A DNA stretch of 36,605 nucleotides from Psychrobacter sp. (GTDB lineage: Bacteria > Pseudomonadota > Gammaproteobacteria > Pseudomonadales > Moraxellaceae): positions 1 through 36,605 of the forward strand of contig NZ_JAKDJE010000026.1 of NCBI RefSeq assembly GCF_030454045.1, given 5' to 3'. A program made the translations under genes and the position numbers. The notes under the pieces are model-generated. The model did no database searches, was not told where the DNA came from, and saw only the letters and a list, made by a program, of their open reading frames with translations. Positions 26,421-34,548 of the stretch are shown piece after piece (position 1 is the first letter of the stretch; every line of letters starts with the position of its first letter).

Positions 26421-29018
26421 CTAGCTCATTCTAAGCTTATCAAAAGTTAGCTTGTCGTCGGCACCTACATCGACTTTGATAATATCACCAGCGACAAAAT
26501 CGCCCGCCAAGAGTTTTAATGACAATGGATTTTCGATCTCTTGCTGAATGGCCCGTTTGAGTGGGCGCGCTCCATAAACAGGATCATACCCTACTGCGAC
26601 CAATTTATTCATGGCATCTGATGATAGCTCAATATCCATTTCACGCTCTTGAATACGCTGGCGTAAGCGCTCCAACTGGATATCCGCAATACCTGCCATC
26701 TGCGACATACCAAGCGGATGGAAAACCACAATCTCATCGATACGGTTGACGAACTCTGGACGGAAATGCTGTCCAACTGAGTCCATCACCTCCGCCTTGA
26801 TGTCATCATAACTCTCACCCACCATTTCTTGAATCTTATGCGAGCCTAGGTTACTGGTCATGATAATCACGGTGTTTTTGAAATCCACCACGCGACCTTG
26901 CGAGTCGGTCAAGCGACCATCGTCCAATACTTGTAGTAAGATATTGAACACATCAGGGTGCGCCTTTTCAACTTCGTCAAATAAGACGACGCTATATGGC
27001 TTACGGCGTACCGCTTCAGTCAGTGTGCCGCCCTCTTCATAACCGACATAGCCTGGAGGCGCGCCAACTAAGCGACTGACACTGTGTTTCTCCATATATT
27101 CACTCATATCGATACGTATGATCGAATCCTCTGAGTCGAACAAGAAATTTGCCAGTGATTTGGTCAGCTCAGTTTTACCCACCCCTGTAGGCCCTAAGAA
27201 TAAGAACGAGCCTGAAGGACGATTGGGATCAGACAAGCCTGCACGGCTACGGCGTACCGCATTGGCGACTGCTTCAACCGCTTCGTTTTGACCGATCACA
27301 CGCTCATGGAGCTTTTCTTCCATTGCGATCATTTTGTCACGCTCGCCTTGCATCATCTTGCTGACTGGGATACCAGTGGCGGCTGCTACCACTTCTGCAA
27401 TCTCGTTGTCGGTGACTTTATTACGTAGCAATTTGACACCATCATCTTCACCAGTCTGCTCTTTTTGCTCAGCCAAGTCAGACTCATGAATACGGCGCTC
27501 AAGCTGCGGAATGGTCTCATATTGCAGCTTACTCATGGTCTCATAATCGCCTTCACGACTGGCTTTGTCATAGGCGATACGGGCTTTATCTAGCTCGTCT
27601 TTTAGCTGTTGACTGCCTTTGACTAATGCTTTTTCTGCTTGCCACACCTCATTGAGATCGGCGTATTCTTTTTCTAACTCTGCTATTTGCGCATCAAGTA
27701 CTTTACGTTCAGATTGCGCGCCAGCATCCTCTTCGTTTTTGAGCACCTCGCGCTGCATTTTTAGCTGAATGAGGCGACTATCGAGCTTACCTAATGATTC
27801 AGGCTTACTGTCCATCTCCATGCGCAGGCGGCTGGCTGCTTCGTCAATTAAATCAATCGCCTTATCCGGCAACTTACGGTCAGTGATATAGCGATGGCTC
27901 ATGCGCGCGGCTGCAATGATGGCGCTGTCTTGAATATCAACCCCATGATGCAGCTCGTAACGCTCTTTTAGACCCCGTAATATCGCAATGGTATCTTCGA
28001 CCGTTGGCTCATCGACCAAAACCTTTTGAAAACGACGTTCAAGCGCAGCGTCTTTTTCGATGTACTGGCGATACTCATCAAGGGTGGTCGCACCAACGCA
28101 GTGCAGCTCACCGCGTGCCAAAGCAGGTTTGAGCATATTGCCTGCGTCCATCGCGCCGTCGCTTTTACCTGCGCCCACCATGGTATGCAGCTCATCGATG
28201 AACAGAATGACATTGCCTTCTTGCTTTGCCAAGTCGCTCAGTACGCCTTTTAGACGCTCTTCGAACTCACCACGGAATTTTGCCCCTGCAATCAGCGCGC
28301 CTAAGTCTAATGACAACACTTCTTTGCGGCGCAAGCCTTCTGGTACGTCACCATTGATGATTTTTTGTGCCAAACCTTCAACAATCGCCGTTTTACCAAC
28401 GCCCGGCTCACCAATGAGTACAGGGTTGTTTTTGGTACGGCGCGACAGTACCTGAATGGTACGGCGAATTTCTTCGTCACGGCCAATGACTGGATCTAGT
28501 TTGCCAAGCTCTGCTTGCTCAGTCAGATTAATCGTGTATTTGTTGAGTGCATCACGCTGATCTTCAGCGTTTTGGTTATTGACCGTATCATCACCGCGCA
28601 GCTGCTCAATGACCGCTTTTAGTTTGCTTGCCGTCACACCTGCACTTTCAAATATTTTTTTGGTTTCGCCTTGCTCAGCGAGTGCCAACATGACCCATTC
28701 AGTCGCAATAAAATCATCGCCTTCTTTTTGCGCCTGACGATCTGCCAAGTTCAGAATTTTGACTGAGTTTGGGTTTAAATTGACGTCACCTGTCGGCTCC
28801 GAAATGGTCGCTTGGTTATCGAGTGCTTTGGCAACGCCATTTTTTAGTGCTGGAATAGAAGCGCCTGCTTGTTGGCAGATAGATAAATTAGATTCATCTT
28901 GTAGCAATACCGCAAGCAAATGCACAGGATCAATGCCCGTATGATCACGACCTAACGCTAGGCTCTGAGCTTCTTGAATCGCTGATTGCAGTTTTTGAGT
29001 GAATTTCTCAAATCTCAT
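26421..29018 (-). CDS. clpB: ATP-dependent disaggregase chaperone ClpB
   Basis: An 865-residue hexameric AAA+ chaperone that rescues aggregated proteins with DnaK. The N-domain is ~1-145. Nucleotide domain 1 has Walker A GEPGVGKT at 203-210 and Walker B ILFIDELH at 271-278. A long coiled middle domain spans ~400-525. Nucleotide domain 2 has GPTGVGKTE near 605 and VVLFDEVEKAH. The C-terminal PVYGARPLKRAIQQEIENPL is typical. The lack of a ClpP-binding loop fits ClpB, not ClpA. AAGGA precedes the ATG. The sigma-32 promoter at 29101-29129 and the leader hairpin indicate heat-shock control. Confidence 0.97.
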   Translation of the reverse strand: MRFEKFTQKLQSAIQEAQSLALGRDHTGIDPVHLLAVLLQDESNLSICQQAGASIPALKNGVAKALDNQATISEPTGDVNLNPNSVKILNLADRQAQKEGDDFIATEWVMLALAEQGETKKIFESAGVTASKLKAVIEQLRGDDTVNNQNAEDQRDALNKYTINLTEQAELGKLDPVIGRDEEIRRTIQVLSRRTKNNPVLIGEPGVGKTAIVEGLAQKIINGDVPEGLRRKEVLSLDLGALIAGAKFRGEFEERLKGVLSDLAKQEGNVILFIDELHTMVGAGKSDGAMDAGNMLKPALARGELHCVGATTLDEYRQYIEKDAALERRFQKVLVDEPTVEDTIAILRGLKERYELHHGVDIQDSAIIAAARMSHRYITDRKLPDKAIDLIDEAASRLRMEMDSKPESLGKLDSRLIQLKMQREVLKNEEDAGAQSERKVLDAQIAELEKEYADLNEVWQAEKALVKGSQQLKDELDKARIAYDKASREGDYETMSKLQYETIPQLERRIHESDLAEQKEQTGEDDGVKLLRNKVTDNEIAEVVAAATGIPVSKMMQGERDKMIAMEEKLHERVIGQNEAVEAVANAVRRSRAGLSDPNRPSGSFLFLGPTGVGKTELTKSLANFLFDSEDSIIRIDMSEYMEKHSVSRLVGAPPGYVGYEEGGTLTEAVRRKPYSVVLFDEVEKAHPDVFNILLQVLDDGRLTDSQGRVVDFKNTVIIMTSNLGSHKIQEMVGESYDDIKAEVMDSVGQHFRPEFVNRIDEIVVFHPLGMSQMAGIADIQLERLRQRIQEREMDIELSSDAMNKLVAVGYDPVYGARPLKRAIQQEIENPLSLKLLAGDFVAGDIIKVDVGADDKLTFDKLRMS

Positions 29019-29046
29019 GTTTATATCCTTTTATAATTAGTATTTT

Positions 29047-29087
29047 CAGTGGAACTTCTAGGGACTCTCCTAGTCTAGTGCCCACTG
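29047..29087 (-). promoter_or_regulatory. Structured clpB leader hairpin
   Basis: Outer arms CAGTGG (29047-29052) and CCACTG (29082-29087) enclose inner arms CTAGG (29058-29062) and CCTAG (29069-29073). The hairpin lies in the predicted clpB leader, just upstream of the ribosome binding site, which it leaves free. It might stabilise the mRNA or act in heat control; that is inference. Confidence 0.5.
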
Positions 29088-29100
29088 TTATCTGTCATTT

Positions 29101-29129
29101 ATATAAGGTATGCATACGGTTATTTCAAG
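29101..29129 (-). promoter_or_regulatory. clpB: Sigma-32 (heat-shock) promoter of clpB
   Basis: On the minus strand CTTGAAA (29123-29129) and CCTTATAT (29101-29108) are separated by 14 bases. This matches the RpoH consensus (CTTGAAA, 13-15 bases, CCCATNT) almost perfectly. It lies about 83 bases before the clpB start. Confidence 0.8.
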
Positions 29130-29249
29130 ACGATAAATCAATAAAACCTTACTTAAGACAATGATATTTATTATTAACAATATTTAAAAGGCCCATTAAT
29201 ACCCATTAAAGGTATTTGGCGAACCATTCTAGTCAATATTTGACTGCTT

Positions 29250-29852
29250 TTACTCCACGATTTCAATCATGGTACCAATTTGGACAGCTGCCATAATACG
29301 ATCCATCTCGGCATTGGTCACGGCGATACAGCCGTCTGTCCAGCCGCGTTGTTGATTCAGCCATCCCAAAGCGCCAAACCCATTCATTTGCCCATGAATC
29401 ATGGTATTACTACCTGGAGTGACGCCCAGTGACTTTGCGCGCTTTGTCCGCTGCATTCGGGTAGCTAATATGAATAGAGCGATGTGCAATCGAACGCTCA
29501 TTTTTATAATCCAAAGTATAAATACCTGTCGGCGTACGCTGATCCCCTTCTTGCTGCTTATGGCCCACTGGATTGCCGCCCAGCGCAATGCGATACGCTC
29601 TGATGGCGGTGCCTTGACTGATTAACTGTAAGGTGCGACTTGATTTATCGACAACGATTTTATCAATAACTATTGAGGATGGTATTGGCTTGAGGAGCTT
29701 TTGAGATACGCAATAACACTGGCGCTGATAACGACAGCAACGCCAATACTGATCAGCCAGCTATATGGGCGCAGCCTATCTAATGAGTGTGTTTTTTGCA
29801 AAAAAATGACATAGGCTTTGATCCTCATAATGAGTTTTTTGTCATTAATCAT
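29250..29852 (-). pseudogene. L,D-transpeptidase (YkuD family), two frameshifts
   Basis: The gene reads through three segments. From ATG 29852 there is a single-pass anchor (WLISIGVAVVISASVIAYL), and this frame stops at 29670. Another frame then carries the YkuD body from about 29690 to about 29425, with IDKIVVDKSSRTLQLIS and GDQRTPTGIYTLDYKN. The original frame resumes to 29250 with MIHGQMNGFG and the catalytic motif GWTDGCIAV. The shifts equal about one base lost and one base gained, so anchor and catalytic end share one frame. All catalytic parts are present, so this is either a recently broken gene or two assembly errors. The intact protein would be a periplasmic, membrane-anchored murein transpeptidase of about 200 residues. 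Confidence 0.8.
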
Positions 29853-29919
29853 ATGTATCAAAGCACTATGTCAGACTATTTAGATAAGTTTTGTGCAAAA
29901 CGAATGAATTACTCAAATT

Positions 29920-30726
29920 TTATACCATACGAATTGCCCCATCTAAGCGGATCACCTCGCCATTTAGATAAGCATTATCAATGATATGAGTGACCAGCTT
30001 GGCAAACTCATTGGGAGCGCCCAAACGTTTGGGATAAGGCACGCCTGCTTCTAGCTGCTCGCGGGCTTTTTCAGGAATGCTCTCCATCATCGGTGTGGCA
30101 AAAACCCCTGGTGCGATGGTCATAACGCGGATGCCATGCCGTGCCAGCTCGCGAGCAAGCGGCAAGGTCAGACCAACCACGCCTGCCTTGGAAGAAGAAT
30201 AGCTGGCTTGACCCACTTGACCATCAAAGGCTGCAATAGAAGCTGTATTAATAATAATGCCTTGATCTGCATTCTTTTGTACATGGTTTTTTTCTGCATG
30301 GTCGCCTGTATTGCTATCATTCGCTATGCGCTTGGCAATGCTAGCCGCGACCAAACGGGCGACATTAAATGAACCGACCAGATTGACATTGACCCCGCGA
30401 CTAAATAACTCAAGGTCTGCCGGATTGTTATCACGATTCAGTAGCTTTTGTACCACTACGATACCCGCACAGTTGATTGAGCCTTGTAAGCCGCCAAAAG
30501 CTGACTCAGCCATCTCAACCGCTGATTGTACTTCATCACCGTTAGTGATGTCACAGCGTACAAATCGCGCATTATCACCCAATTCAGCGACCAATGCTTG
30601 CCCTGCTGACTCATTGAGATCAGCGATGACGACGTTGCCGCCTTGATAGACAATCGTCCGAGCCACTGACTCGCCCAAACCTGATGCACCACCTGTGACC
30701 AAAAAGCTATGTTGTTTGACTTGCAT
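29920..30726 (-). CDS. 3-hydroxyacyl-CoA dehydrogenase, SDR type (HSD10-like)
   Basis: A 268-residue SDR with TGGASGLG at 11-18, Asp36 at the end of beta-2 (NAD preference), and catalytic Ser163, Tyr176 and Lys180 (YSSSK). The C-terminus NGEVIRLDGAIRM is characteristic of the type II 3-hydroxyacyl-CoA dehydrogenase/HSD17B10 group, which oxidises short or branched 3-hydroxyacyl-CoA. Residues ~133-156 are a polar insertion not seen in its two relatives at the left end of the window. AAAGGA precedes the ATG. It lies 71 bases after the acyl-CoA synthetase, probably in one operon. Confidence 0.88.
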   Translation of the reverse strand: MQVKQHSFLVTGGASGLGESVARTIVYQGGNVVIADLNESAGQALVAELGDNARFVRCDITNGDEVQSAVEMAESAFGGLQGSINCAGIVVVQKLLNRDNNPADLELFSRGVNVNLVGSFNVARLVAASIAKRIANDSNTGDHAEKNHVQKNADQGIIINTASIAAFDGQVGQASYSSSKAGVVGLTLPLARELARHGIRVMTIAPGVFATPMMESIPEKAREQLEAGVPYPKRLGAPNEFAKLVTHIIDNAYLNGEVIRLDGAIRMV

Positions 30727-30797
30727 GATTAATCCTTTAAATTCTTACTTTTTATTAGCGGTTTCTATGACCCATATATAAATGTTCTATTAGATAG

Positions 30798-32495
30798 TTA
30801 CGCGACAGATAAACTGCGTAGCAAGAAGCGTTGAATTTTGCCACTTGGCGTTTTTGGTAATTCGGTCACAAACTCGACCTCACGAGGATACGCATGAGTG
30901 GATAGACGTTTACGCACGAGCTCTTGGATTTCTTTGGCAATCTGCTCGCTACCTTCGACGCCTTCTTTTAATACCACATAAGATTTGATCGTATGTCCAC
31001 GCACTTCGTCAGGCACGCCTACCGCCGCAGATTCTGCGACTGCGTCATGCTCTAGCACAGTGTTTTCGACATCGGTGGGCCCTACACGGTAACCTGCGGT
31101 AATAATAATGTCATCATCACGGCCTGAGAACCAATAACTGCCGTCACTATGACGCTCGACCACGTCGCCTGTCAGATAGTAATCATCTACAAAGGCTTGT
31201 TTTTCATTCCAGCTATAACCATGGAAATAAAATGCAGGTGACTGACTAACGACGACTGCTAGCTGCCCTTGTTCACCATCTGGTAGTACATTCATATCAT
31301 CATCCAATACCACCAGCGTGTGACCTGGTAGTGCCATTCCCATCGAGCCAACTGGTGATTCGTGTTTTAGCGCATGATGCGCACAGCACGTCATGCCCGT
31401 TTCTGTTTGACCATATTGATCTTTTACCTGACAGCCCAGATAGGTCTCGACCCAGTTAACGACTTCGGTATTCAGCGTCTCCCCTGCCGAGTTGGCACAG
31501 CGCAAAGCGAGTTTGGCGTTATTGTCTTCATTAACGTTGTCAAAAACGCCGCTGGATTTCATCATGCGAAATGCCGTTGGTGAAGAGGCCAAATTGGTGA
31601 TCTGATGACGCATCATAAAGTCGCGCGTATTGGTCGCGTCAAATCCTGCTTCATTAAAATAAGTCGTGATACCTAATAGCAGTGGCCCTGTGATGGCATA
31701 ATATAAGCCATATGCCCAGCCAGGATCTGCCATGTTCCAATATTGATCGTCTTCGCGTAAATCAATGGCATAACGCATATAGAGATAAAACGCAGGTAAG
31801 GCTGATAATGGCACACTCACGCCTTTTGACTTACCGACTGTCCCCGAGGTAAACATCTGCAAAAATGGCGCATCCGTATCGAGCATGACGGGTTCTATCG
31901 TTTGCGATTGTACTGCCATAGACTGTGTGTAATGATCGTCACCCCATGTTTGAGCATCCTCAGTACTGCCGACCAATACCATTTTGGTTTGCGCGGCCAA
32001 ATCATCAAACTTGCTGCGGTTCTCTACATTGGTAAAGATCACTTTGGTATCGGCTTTATCCATTCGATACTTGATTGAGTCATAGCCAAAAGCAGTAAAC
32101 AGCGGCTGATATACCGCGCCGATGCGCCATGTTGCCAATACAACCGTCAGTAGCTCAGGCGTACGTGGCAGCATGGTTGCGACTTTGTCTCCCGCTTTTA
32201 CGCCATACGACTGTAGTAAGTTGGCAACCTGCGCGCTGGCTTTATCAAGCTCACCAAAACTCATGCGCGTGACATTGCCTGCCGTATCTTCGTGTACCAG
32301 TGCGGCAGTAACAGCGCGGCCGTCACGGACATGACGACCACAGCACGCCATATAGGCATTTAAGCGATCGTCGACATGCTCGCCAAAGATTTCTGACAGC
32401 AATGTATCCATGTCAAAATTATTATAATAATCGGTATAGTTTTTTGGTATGACTGAAGAATCAGTCATTGTAGGGGTTTGCGAGGCGGTGTTCAT
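30798..32495 (-). CDS. Acyl-CoA synthetase, AMP-forming
   Basis: A 565-residue ANL-superfamily ligase that activates a carboxylic acid to its CoA thioester through an acyl-adenylate. The P-loop-like motif FTSGTVGKSKG lies at 215-225 and deviates slightly from the usual TTG-x-PKG. Further motifs are DQYGQTE (A5), YLTGDVVERHSDGSYWFSGR (A7/A8), and the catalytic Lys553 in KTPSGKIQR. It resembles acetyl/propionyl- or medium-chain acyl-CoA synthetases. AAAGGA precedes the ATG. It heads an operon with the HSD10-like SDR and may be controlled by the inverted repeat at 32544-32567. The acid used is unknown. Confidence 0.9.
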   Translation of the reverse strand: MNTASQTPTMTDSSVIPKNYTDYYNNFDMDTLLSEIFGEHVDDRLNAYMACCGRHVRDGRAVTAALVHEDTAGNVTRMSFGELDKASAQVANLLQSYGVKAGDKVATMLPRTPELLTVVLATWRIGAVYQPLFTAFGYDSIKYRMDKADTKVIFTNVENRSKFDDLAAQTKMVLVGSTEDAQTWGDDHYTQSMAVQSQTIEPVMLDTDAPFLQMFTSGTVGKSKGVSVPLSALPAFYLYMRYAIDLREDDQYWNMADPGWAYGLYYAITGPLLLGITTYFNEAGFDATNTRDFMMRHQITNLASSPTAFRMMKSSGVFDNVNEDNNAKLALRCANSAGETLNTEVVNWVETYLGCQVKDQYGQTETGMTCCAHHALKHESPVGSMGMALPGHTLVVLDDDMNVLPDGEQGQLAVVVSQSPAFYFHGYSWNEKQAFVDDYYLTGDVVERHSDGSYWFSGRDDDIIITAGYRVGPTDVENTVLEHDAVAESAAVGVPDEVRGHTIKSYVVLKEGVEGSEQIAKEIQELVRKRLSTHAYPREVEFVTELPKTPSGKIQRFLLRSLSVA

Positions 32496-32543
32496 AAGCT
32501 AATCCTTTAGCAATAGCAGATAAAATCATCTTTACAGTTATAG

Positions 32544-32567
32544 AACGGTCACATCCTATAGACCGTT
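32544..32567. promoter_or_regulatory. Operator-like inverted repeat upstream of acyl-CoA synthetase
   Basis: AACGGTC at 32544-32550 and GACCGTT at 32561-32567 are perfect seven-base arms with a ten-base spacer, 49 bases before the acyl-CoA synthetase start. TetR-type regulators of acyl-CoA pathways often bind such sites. No regulator gene is adjacent, so the binder is unknown. Confidence 0.5.
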
Positions 32568-32763
32568 TAATATCTTTGTATTTAACATGCTCTATTAGTA
32601 ACGCATTTTTATACTTATTTCAATACATAACGTATCATTTTTATTTTTTATAAATAAGCGTGACCTATAACTATTTATCATAAAATAGCCATTAGCAAAC
32701 TTAAAAATATTGTATAATCATGTATTTAAATTATTTTCGAAGTACTTTCTCAAGTATCGATAT

Positions 32764-33882
32764 TTAACGATCAGCACTGAGAAAACCCAATAAGGCTTTC
32801 TCCTCACAGCTTTGGTATTTTTTCGTACGACCGCGGCGTGCTTGCTTGTAGTCATCATAAAATTCCCCTGCCAAAAAACGCTCAATAATGATGGGGTGAA
32901 TATACGACGCGCGGCATACGGTTGGCGTATTGCCCAGCTCTGCCGCCACGCTTTTTACCATATCGGTGACCAGCTGCTGACGCTCAGCGCTTTCTGCTGC
33001 GCTGGCAAGTATACTAGCGCCTGCGGTCGTTTGCAGCTCATCATATAGATAACTTGCCGCGAGCACGCTTGCCATCCATGTACGAAAATCTTTTGCACTA
33101 TATAATTTGCTTTTGCAGTCTGTGCCGCACGTATGCATCCGTAAGTAGTCGTTGATATCGCTACTGTCGACGACTTGTTTATGTCCATTGTCGTCTAAGT
33201 ATTTGAATATTTGATAGCCCGGCAGCTCAGAACAGGCCTGCACGATGTCAATCAAACGCTCGTCTTGCAGCTCAATGTGGTGTTCTTTGGCGCTTTTTCC
33301 GACAAAATCAAACGCAAGTCCGTTATCCGTTTCGCTGACATGCTTACTACGTAACGTACTCAGACCATAGCTTTTATTTTGCTTGGCATAGCGGCTGTTA
33401 CCAATACGAATCAAAGTGGTCTCAAGCAATTTGACCACGGCAGCGAGTACATTGGTGCGTGACAATGATTCTGCTTCCAAATCTGTCTCGACCTGCGCGC
33501 GTAGATTGGGCAGCGCCTCTGCAAAGCCTATCATTGCATCAAACTTGGCTTGGTCACGAATATTATTCCACGAGGGATGATACAAGTACTGCTTACGAGA
33601 TTTTTCATCGCGTCCTGTCGATTGCAGATGGCCTTTTTCGTCTTGGCATATCCACACCTCCGACCACATAGGCGGTATCACCAATGCATCAAAACGCTGA
33701 CGCAATGCTTTGTCTTTGACTGTTTTGCCGGTTGCATCGCGATAGGTAAAGCCGCGGCCCCAACGTCTACGCTCATAACCTGGTTCATCGTCACTCACAT
33801 AGCGCAGATTGGCACGGCGTGCGAGACGCTCATAATCATGGCGCACATCCTGCGTTGTCGACTGCTCGTTTGTTTTGCCCAT
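32764..33882 (-). CDS. DNA topoisomerase IB
   Basis: About 372 residues, the compact poxvirus-like bacterial type IB enzyme that relaxes DNA by nicking one strand through a 3'-phosphotyrosine. The N-terminal domain includes GRGFTYRDATGKTV and VIPPMWSEVWIC. The catalytic core has RIGNSRYAKQNKSYGLSTL, the arginine in YSAKDFRTWMAS, and the nucleophile in CRASYIHP (Tyr331 counted from the upstream GTG). The ATG at 33882 follows AGGTGA by eight bases; a GTG at 33894 would add four residues. Such genes are scattered in bacteria and often transferred, but base use here does not stand out. Confidence 0.92.
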   Translation of the reverse strand: MGKTNEQSTTQDVRHDYERLARRANLRYVSDDEPGYERRRWGRGFTYRDATGKTVKDKALRQRFDALVIPPMWSEVWICQDEKGHLQSTGRDEKSRKQYLYHPSWNNIRDQAKFDAMIGFAEALPNLRAQVETDLEAESLSRTNVLAAVVKLLETTLIRIGNSRYAKQNKSYGLSTLRSKHVSETDNGLAFDFVGKSAKEHHIELQDERLIDIVQACSELPGYQIFKYLDDNGHKQVVDSSDINDYLRMHTCGTDCKSKLYSAKDFRTWMASVLAASYLYDELQTTAGASILASAAESAERQQLVTDMVKSVAAELGNTPTVCRASYIHPIIIERFLAGEFYDDYKQARRGRTKKYQSCEEKALLGFLSADR

Positions 33883-33986
33883 AACAACACTCACCTCATC
33901 ATTTTATGGATTTAGCATAATCAACTGCGCTTATTTTTGCTGTTTGTTTGCCACGGACAAAGTGTAATCCTGTGTAAAATATAGCA

Positions 33987-34139
33987 GTGATAAAAATTGA
34001 ACATGTCTACTCCTTTGCTAAGGACAAAGACTGTAACCGCGTTTACTGGACGACACAAGAAGGCAACGCCGCCGCTCGTAAACTCTATGATGCTATTGCC
34101 ACTCAGACAGATATGGTGCAATACCGTAAAAATCTATAA
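33987..34139 (+). pseudogene. Remnant of a GNAT N-acetyltransferase
   Basis: Fifty codons that read as the C-terminal third of a GNAT acetyltransferase: EHVYSFAKDKDCNRVYWTTQ followed by NAAARKLYDAIATQTDMVQY and a normal end. The segment matches the last helix and strand of the fold (N-x-x-A-x-x-L-Y-D). The acetyl-CoA binding motif and everything before it are absent; an in-frame TAA lies at 33975-33977, and the topoisomerase gene begins close by in the other direction. The likely history is loss of the front of the gene. A short GTG-started protein cannot be excluded but would lack the active site. Confidence 0.7.
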
Positions 34140-34163
34140 ATAGTTTGCTTATAAAATGCCCAC

Positions 34164-34198
34164 AAAAAAAGCCAAGCATAAAATACTTGGCTTTTTTT
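34164..34198. terminator. Bidirectional terminator
   Basis: Seven A plus GCCAAG (34164-34176) pair with CTTGGC plus seven T (34186-34198) over a nine-base loop. It lies between the GNAT remnant and convergent ppnP and has T runs on both strands. Confidence 0.85.
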
Positions 34199-34227
34199 AT
34201 TTTGATACTACTTTACAATAAAAGTCA

Positions 34228-34512
34228 TTATTTACCGTATACACATAAATAAGCGGTTTCTACGTCAACTTTTACTTGGAATTTTTGATTGGCTTCAACG
34301 GTGAATTGTTCGCCAGCATTGAACGTTTGCCACTCATCACTCTCTGGTAGCTTGACCGTCAATGAACCGTTCACCACGCTCATGGTTTCAAACTCACTGG
34401 TGCCAAATTCATACTCACCAATTTCCATAACGCCTACCGTTGCAGGCTTGGTTGCTGTTTGAAAGGCAATCGAAGTGACTTTATTATCAAAATAATTATT
34501 CACGCTTGGCAT
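34228..34512 (-). CDS. ppnP: Pyrimidine/purine nucleoside phosphorylase
   Basis: A 94-residue cupin-fold protein of the YaiE/PpnP family, the usual full length. PpnP phosphorolyses several purine and pyrimidine nucleosides to the base and ribose-1-phosphate. The characteristic segments TVGVMEIGEYEFGTSEFETM and AGEQFTVEANQKFQVKV are present. AAGGAAG precedes the ATG. It follows prfB by 36 bases on the same strand, so it may be cotranscribed, and a terminator follows it. Confidence 0.92.
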   Translation of the reverse strand: MPSVNNYFDNKVTSIAFQTATKPATVGVMEIGEYEFGTSEFETMSVVNGSLTVKLPESDEWQTFNAGEQFTVEANQKFQVKVDVETAYLCVYGK

Positions 34513-34548
34513 AATCTTCCTTAATAACAGTTTAGTTGATATTGTATT

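Noticed and set aside
28060..28455. A 131-codon plus-strand frame inside clpB
   Set aside because: It is antisense to a strongly conserved AAA+ domain, has Ser/Pro-rich composition typical of shadow frames and no ribosome binding site.
29198..29216. AATACC/GGTATT hairpin as terminator of the transpeptidase gene
   Set aside because: The six-base stem is AT-rich and is not followed directly by a T run, so it is too weak to list as a feature.
29670..29861. A separate 63-residue membrane protein
   Set aside because: It is better explained as the anchor of the frameshifted L,D-transpeptidase that continues immediately downstream.
32764..34139. A genomic island around topoisomerase IB
   Set aside because: No integrase, tRNA, flanking direct repeat or clear change in base use; one scattered gene and one remnant are not enough.
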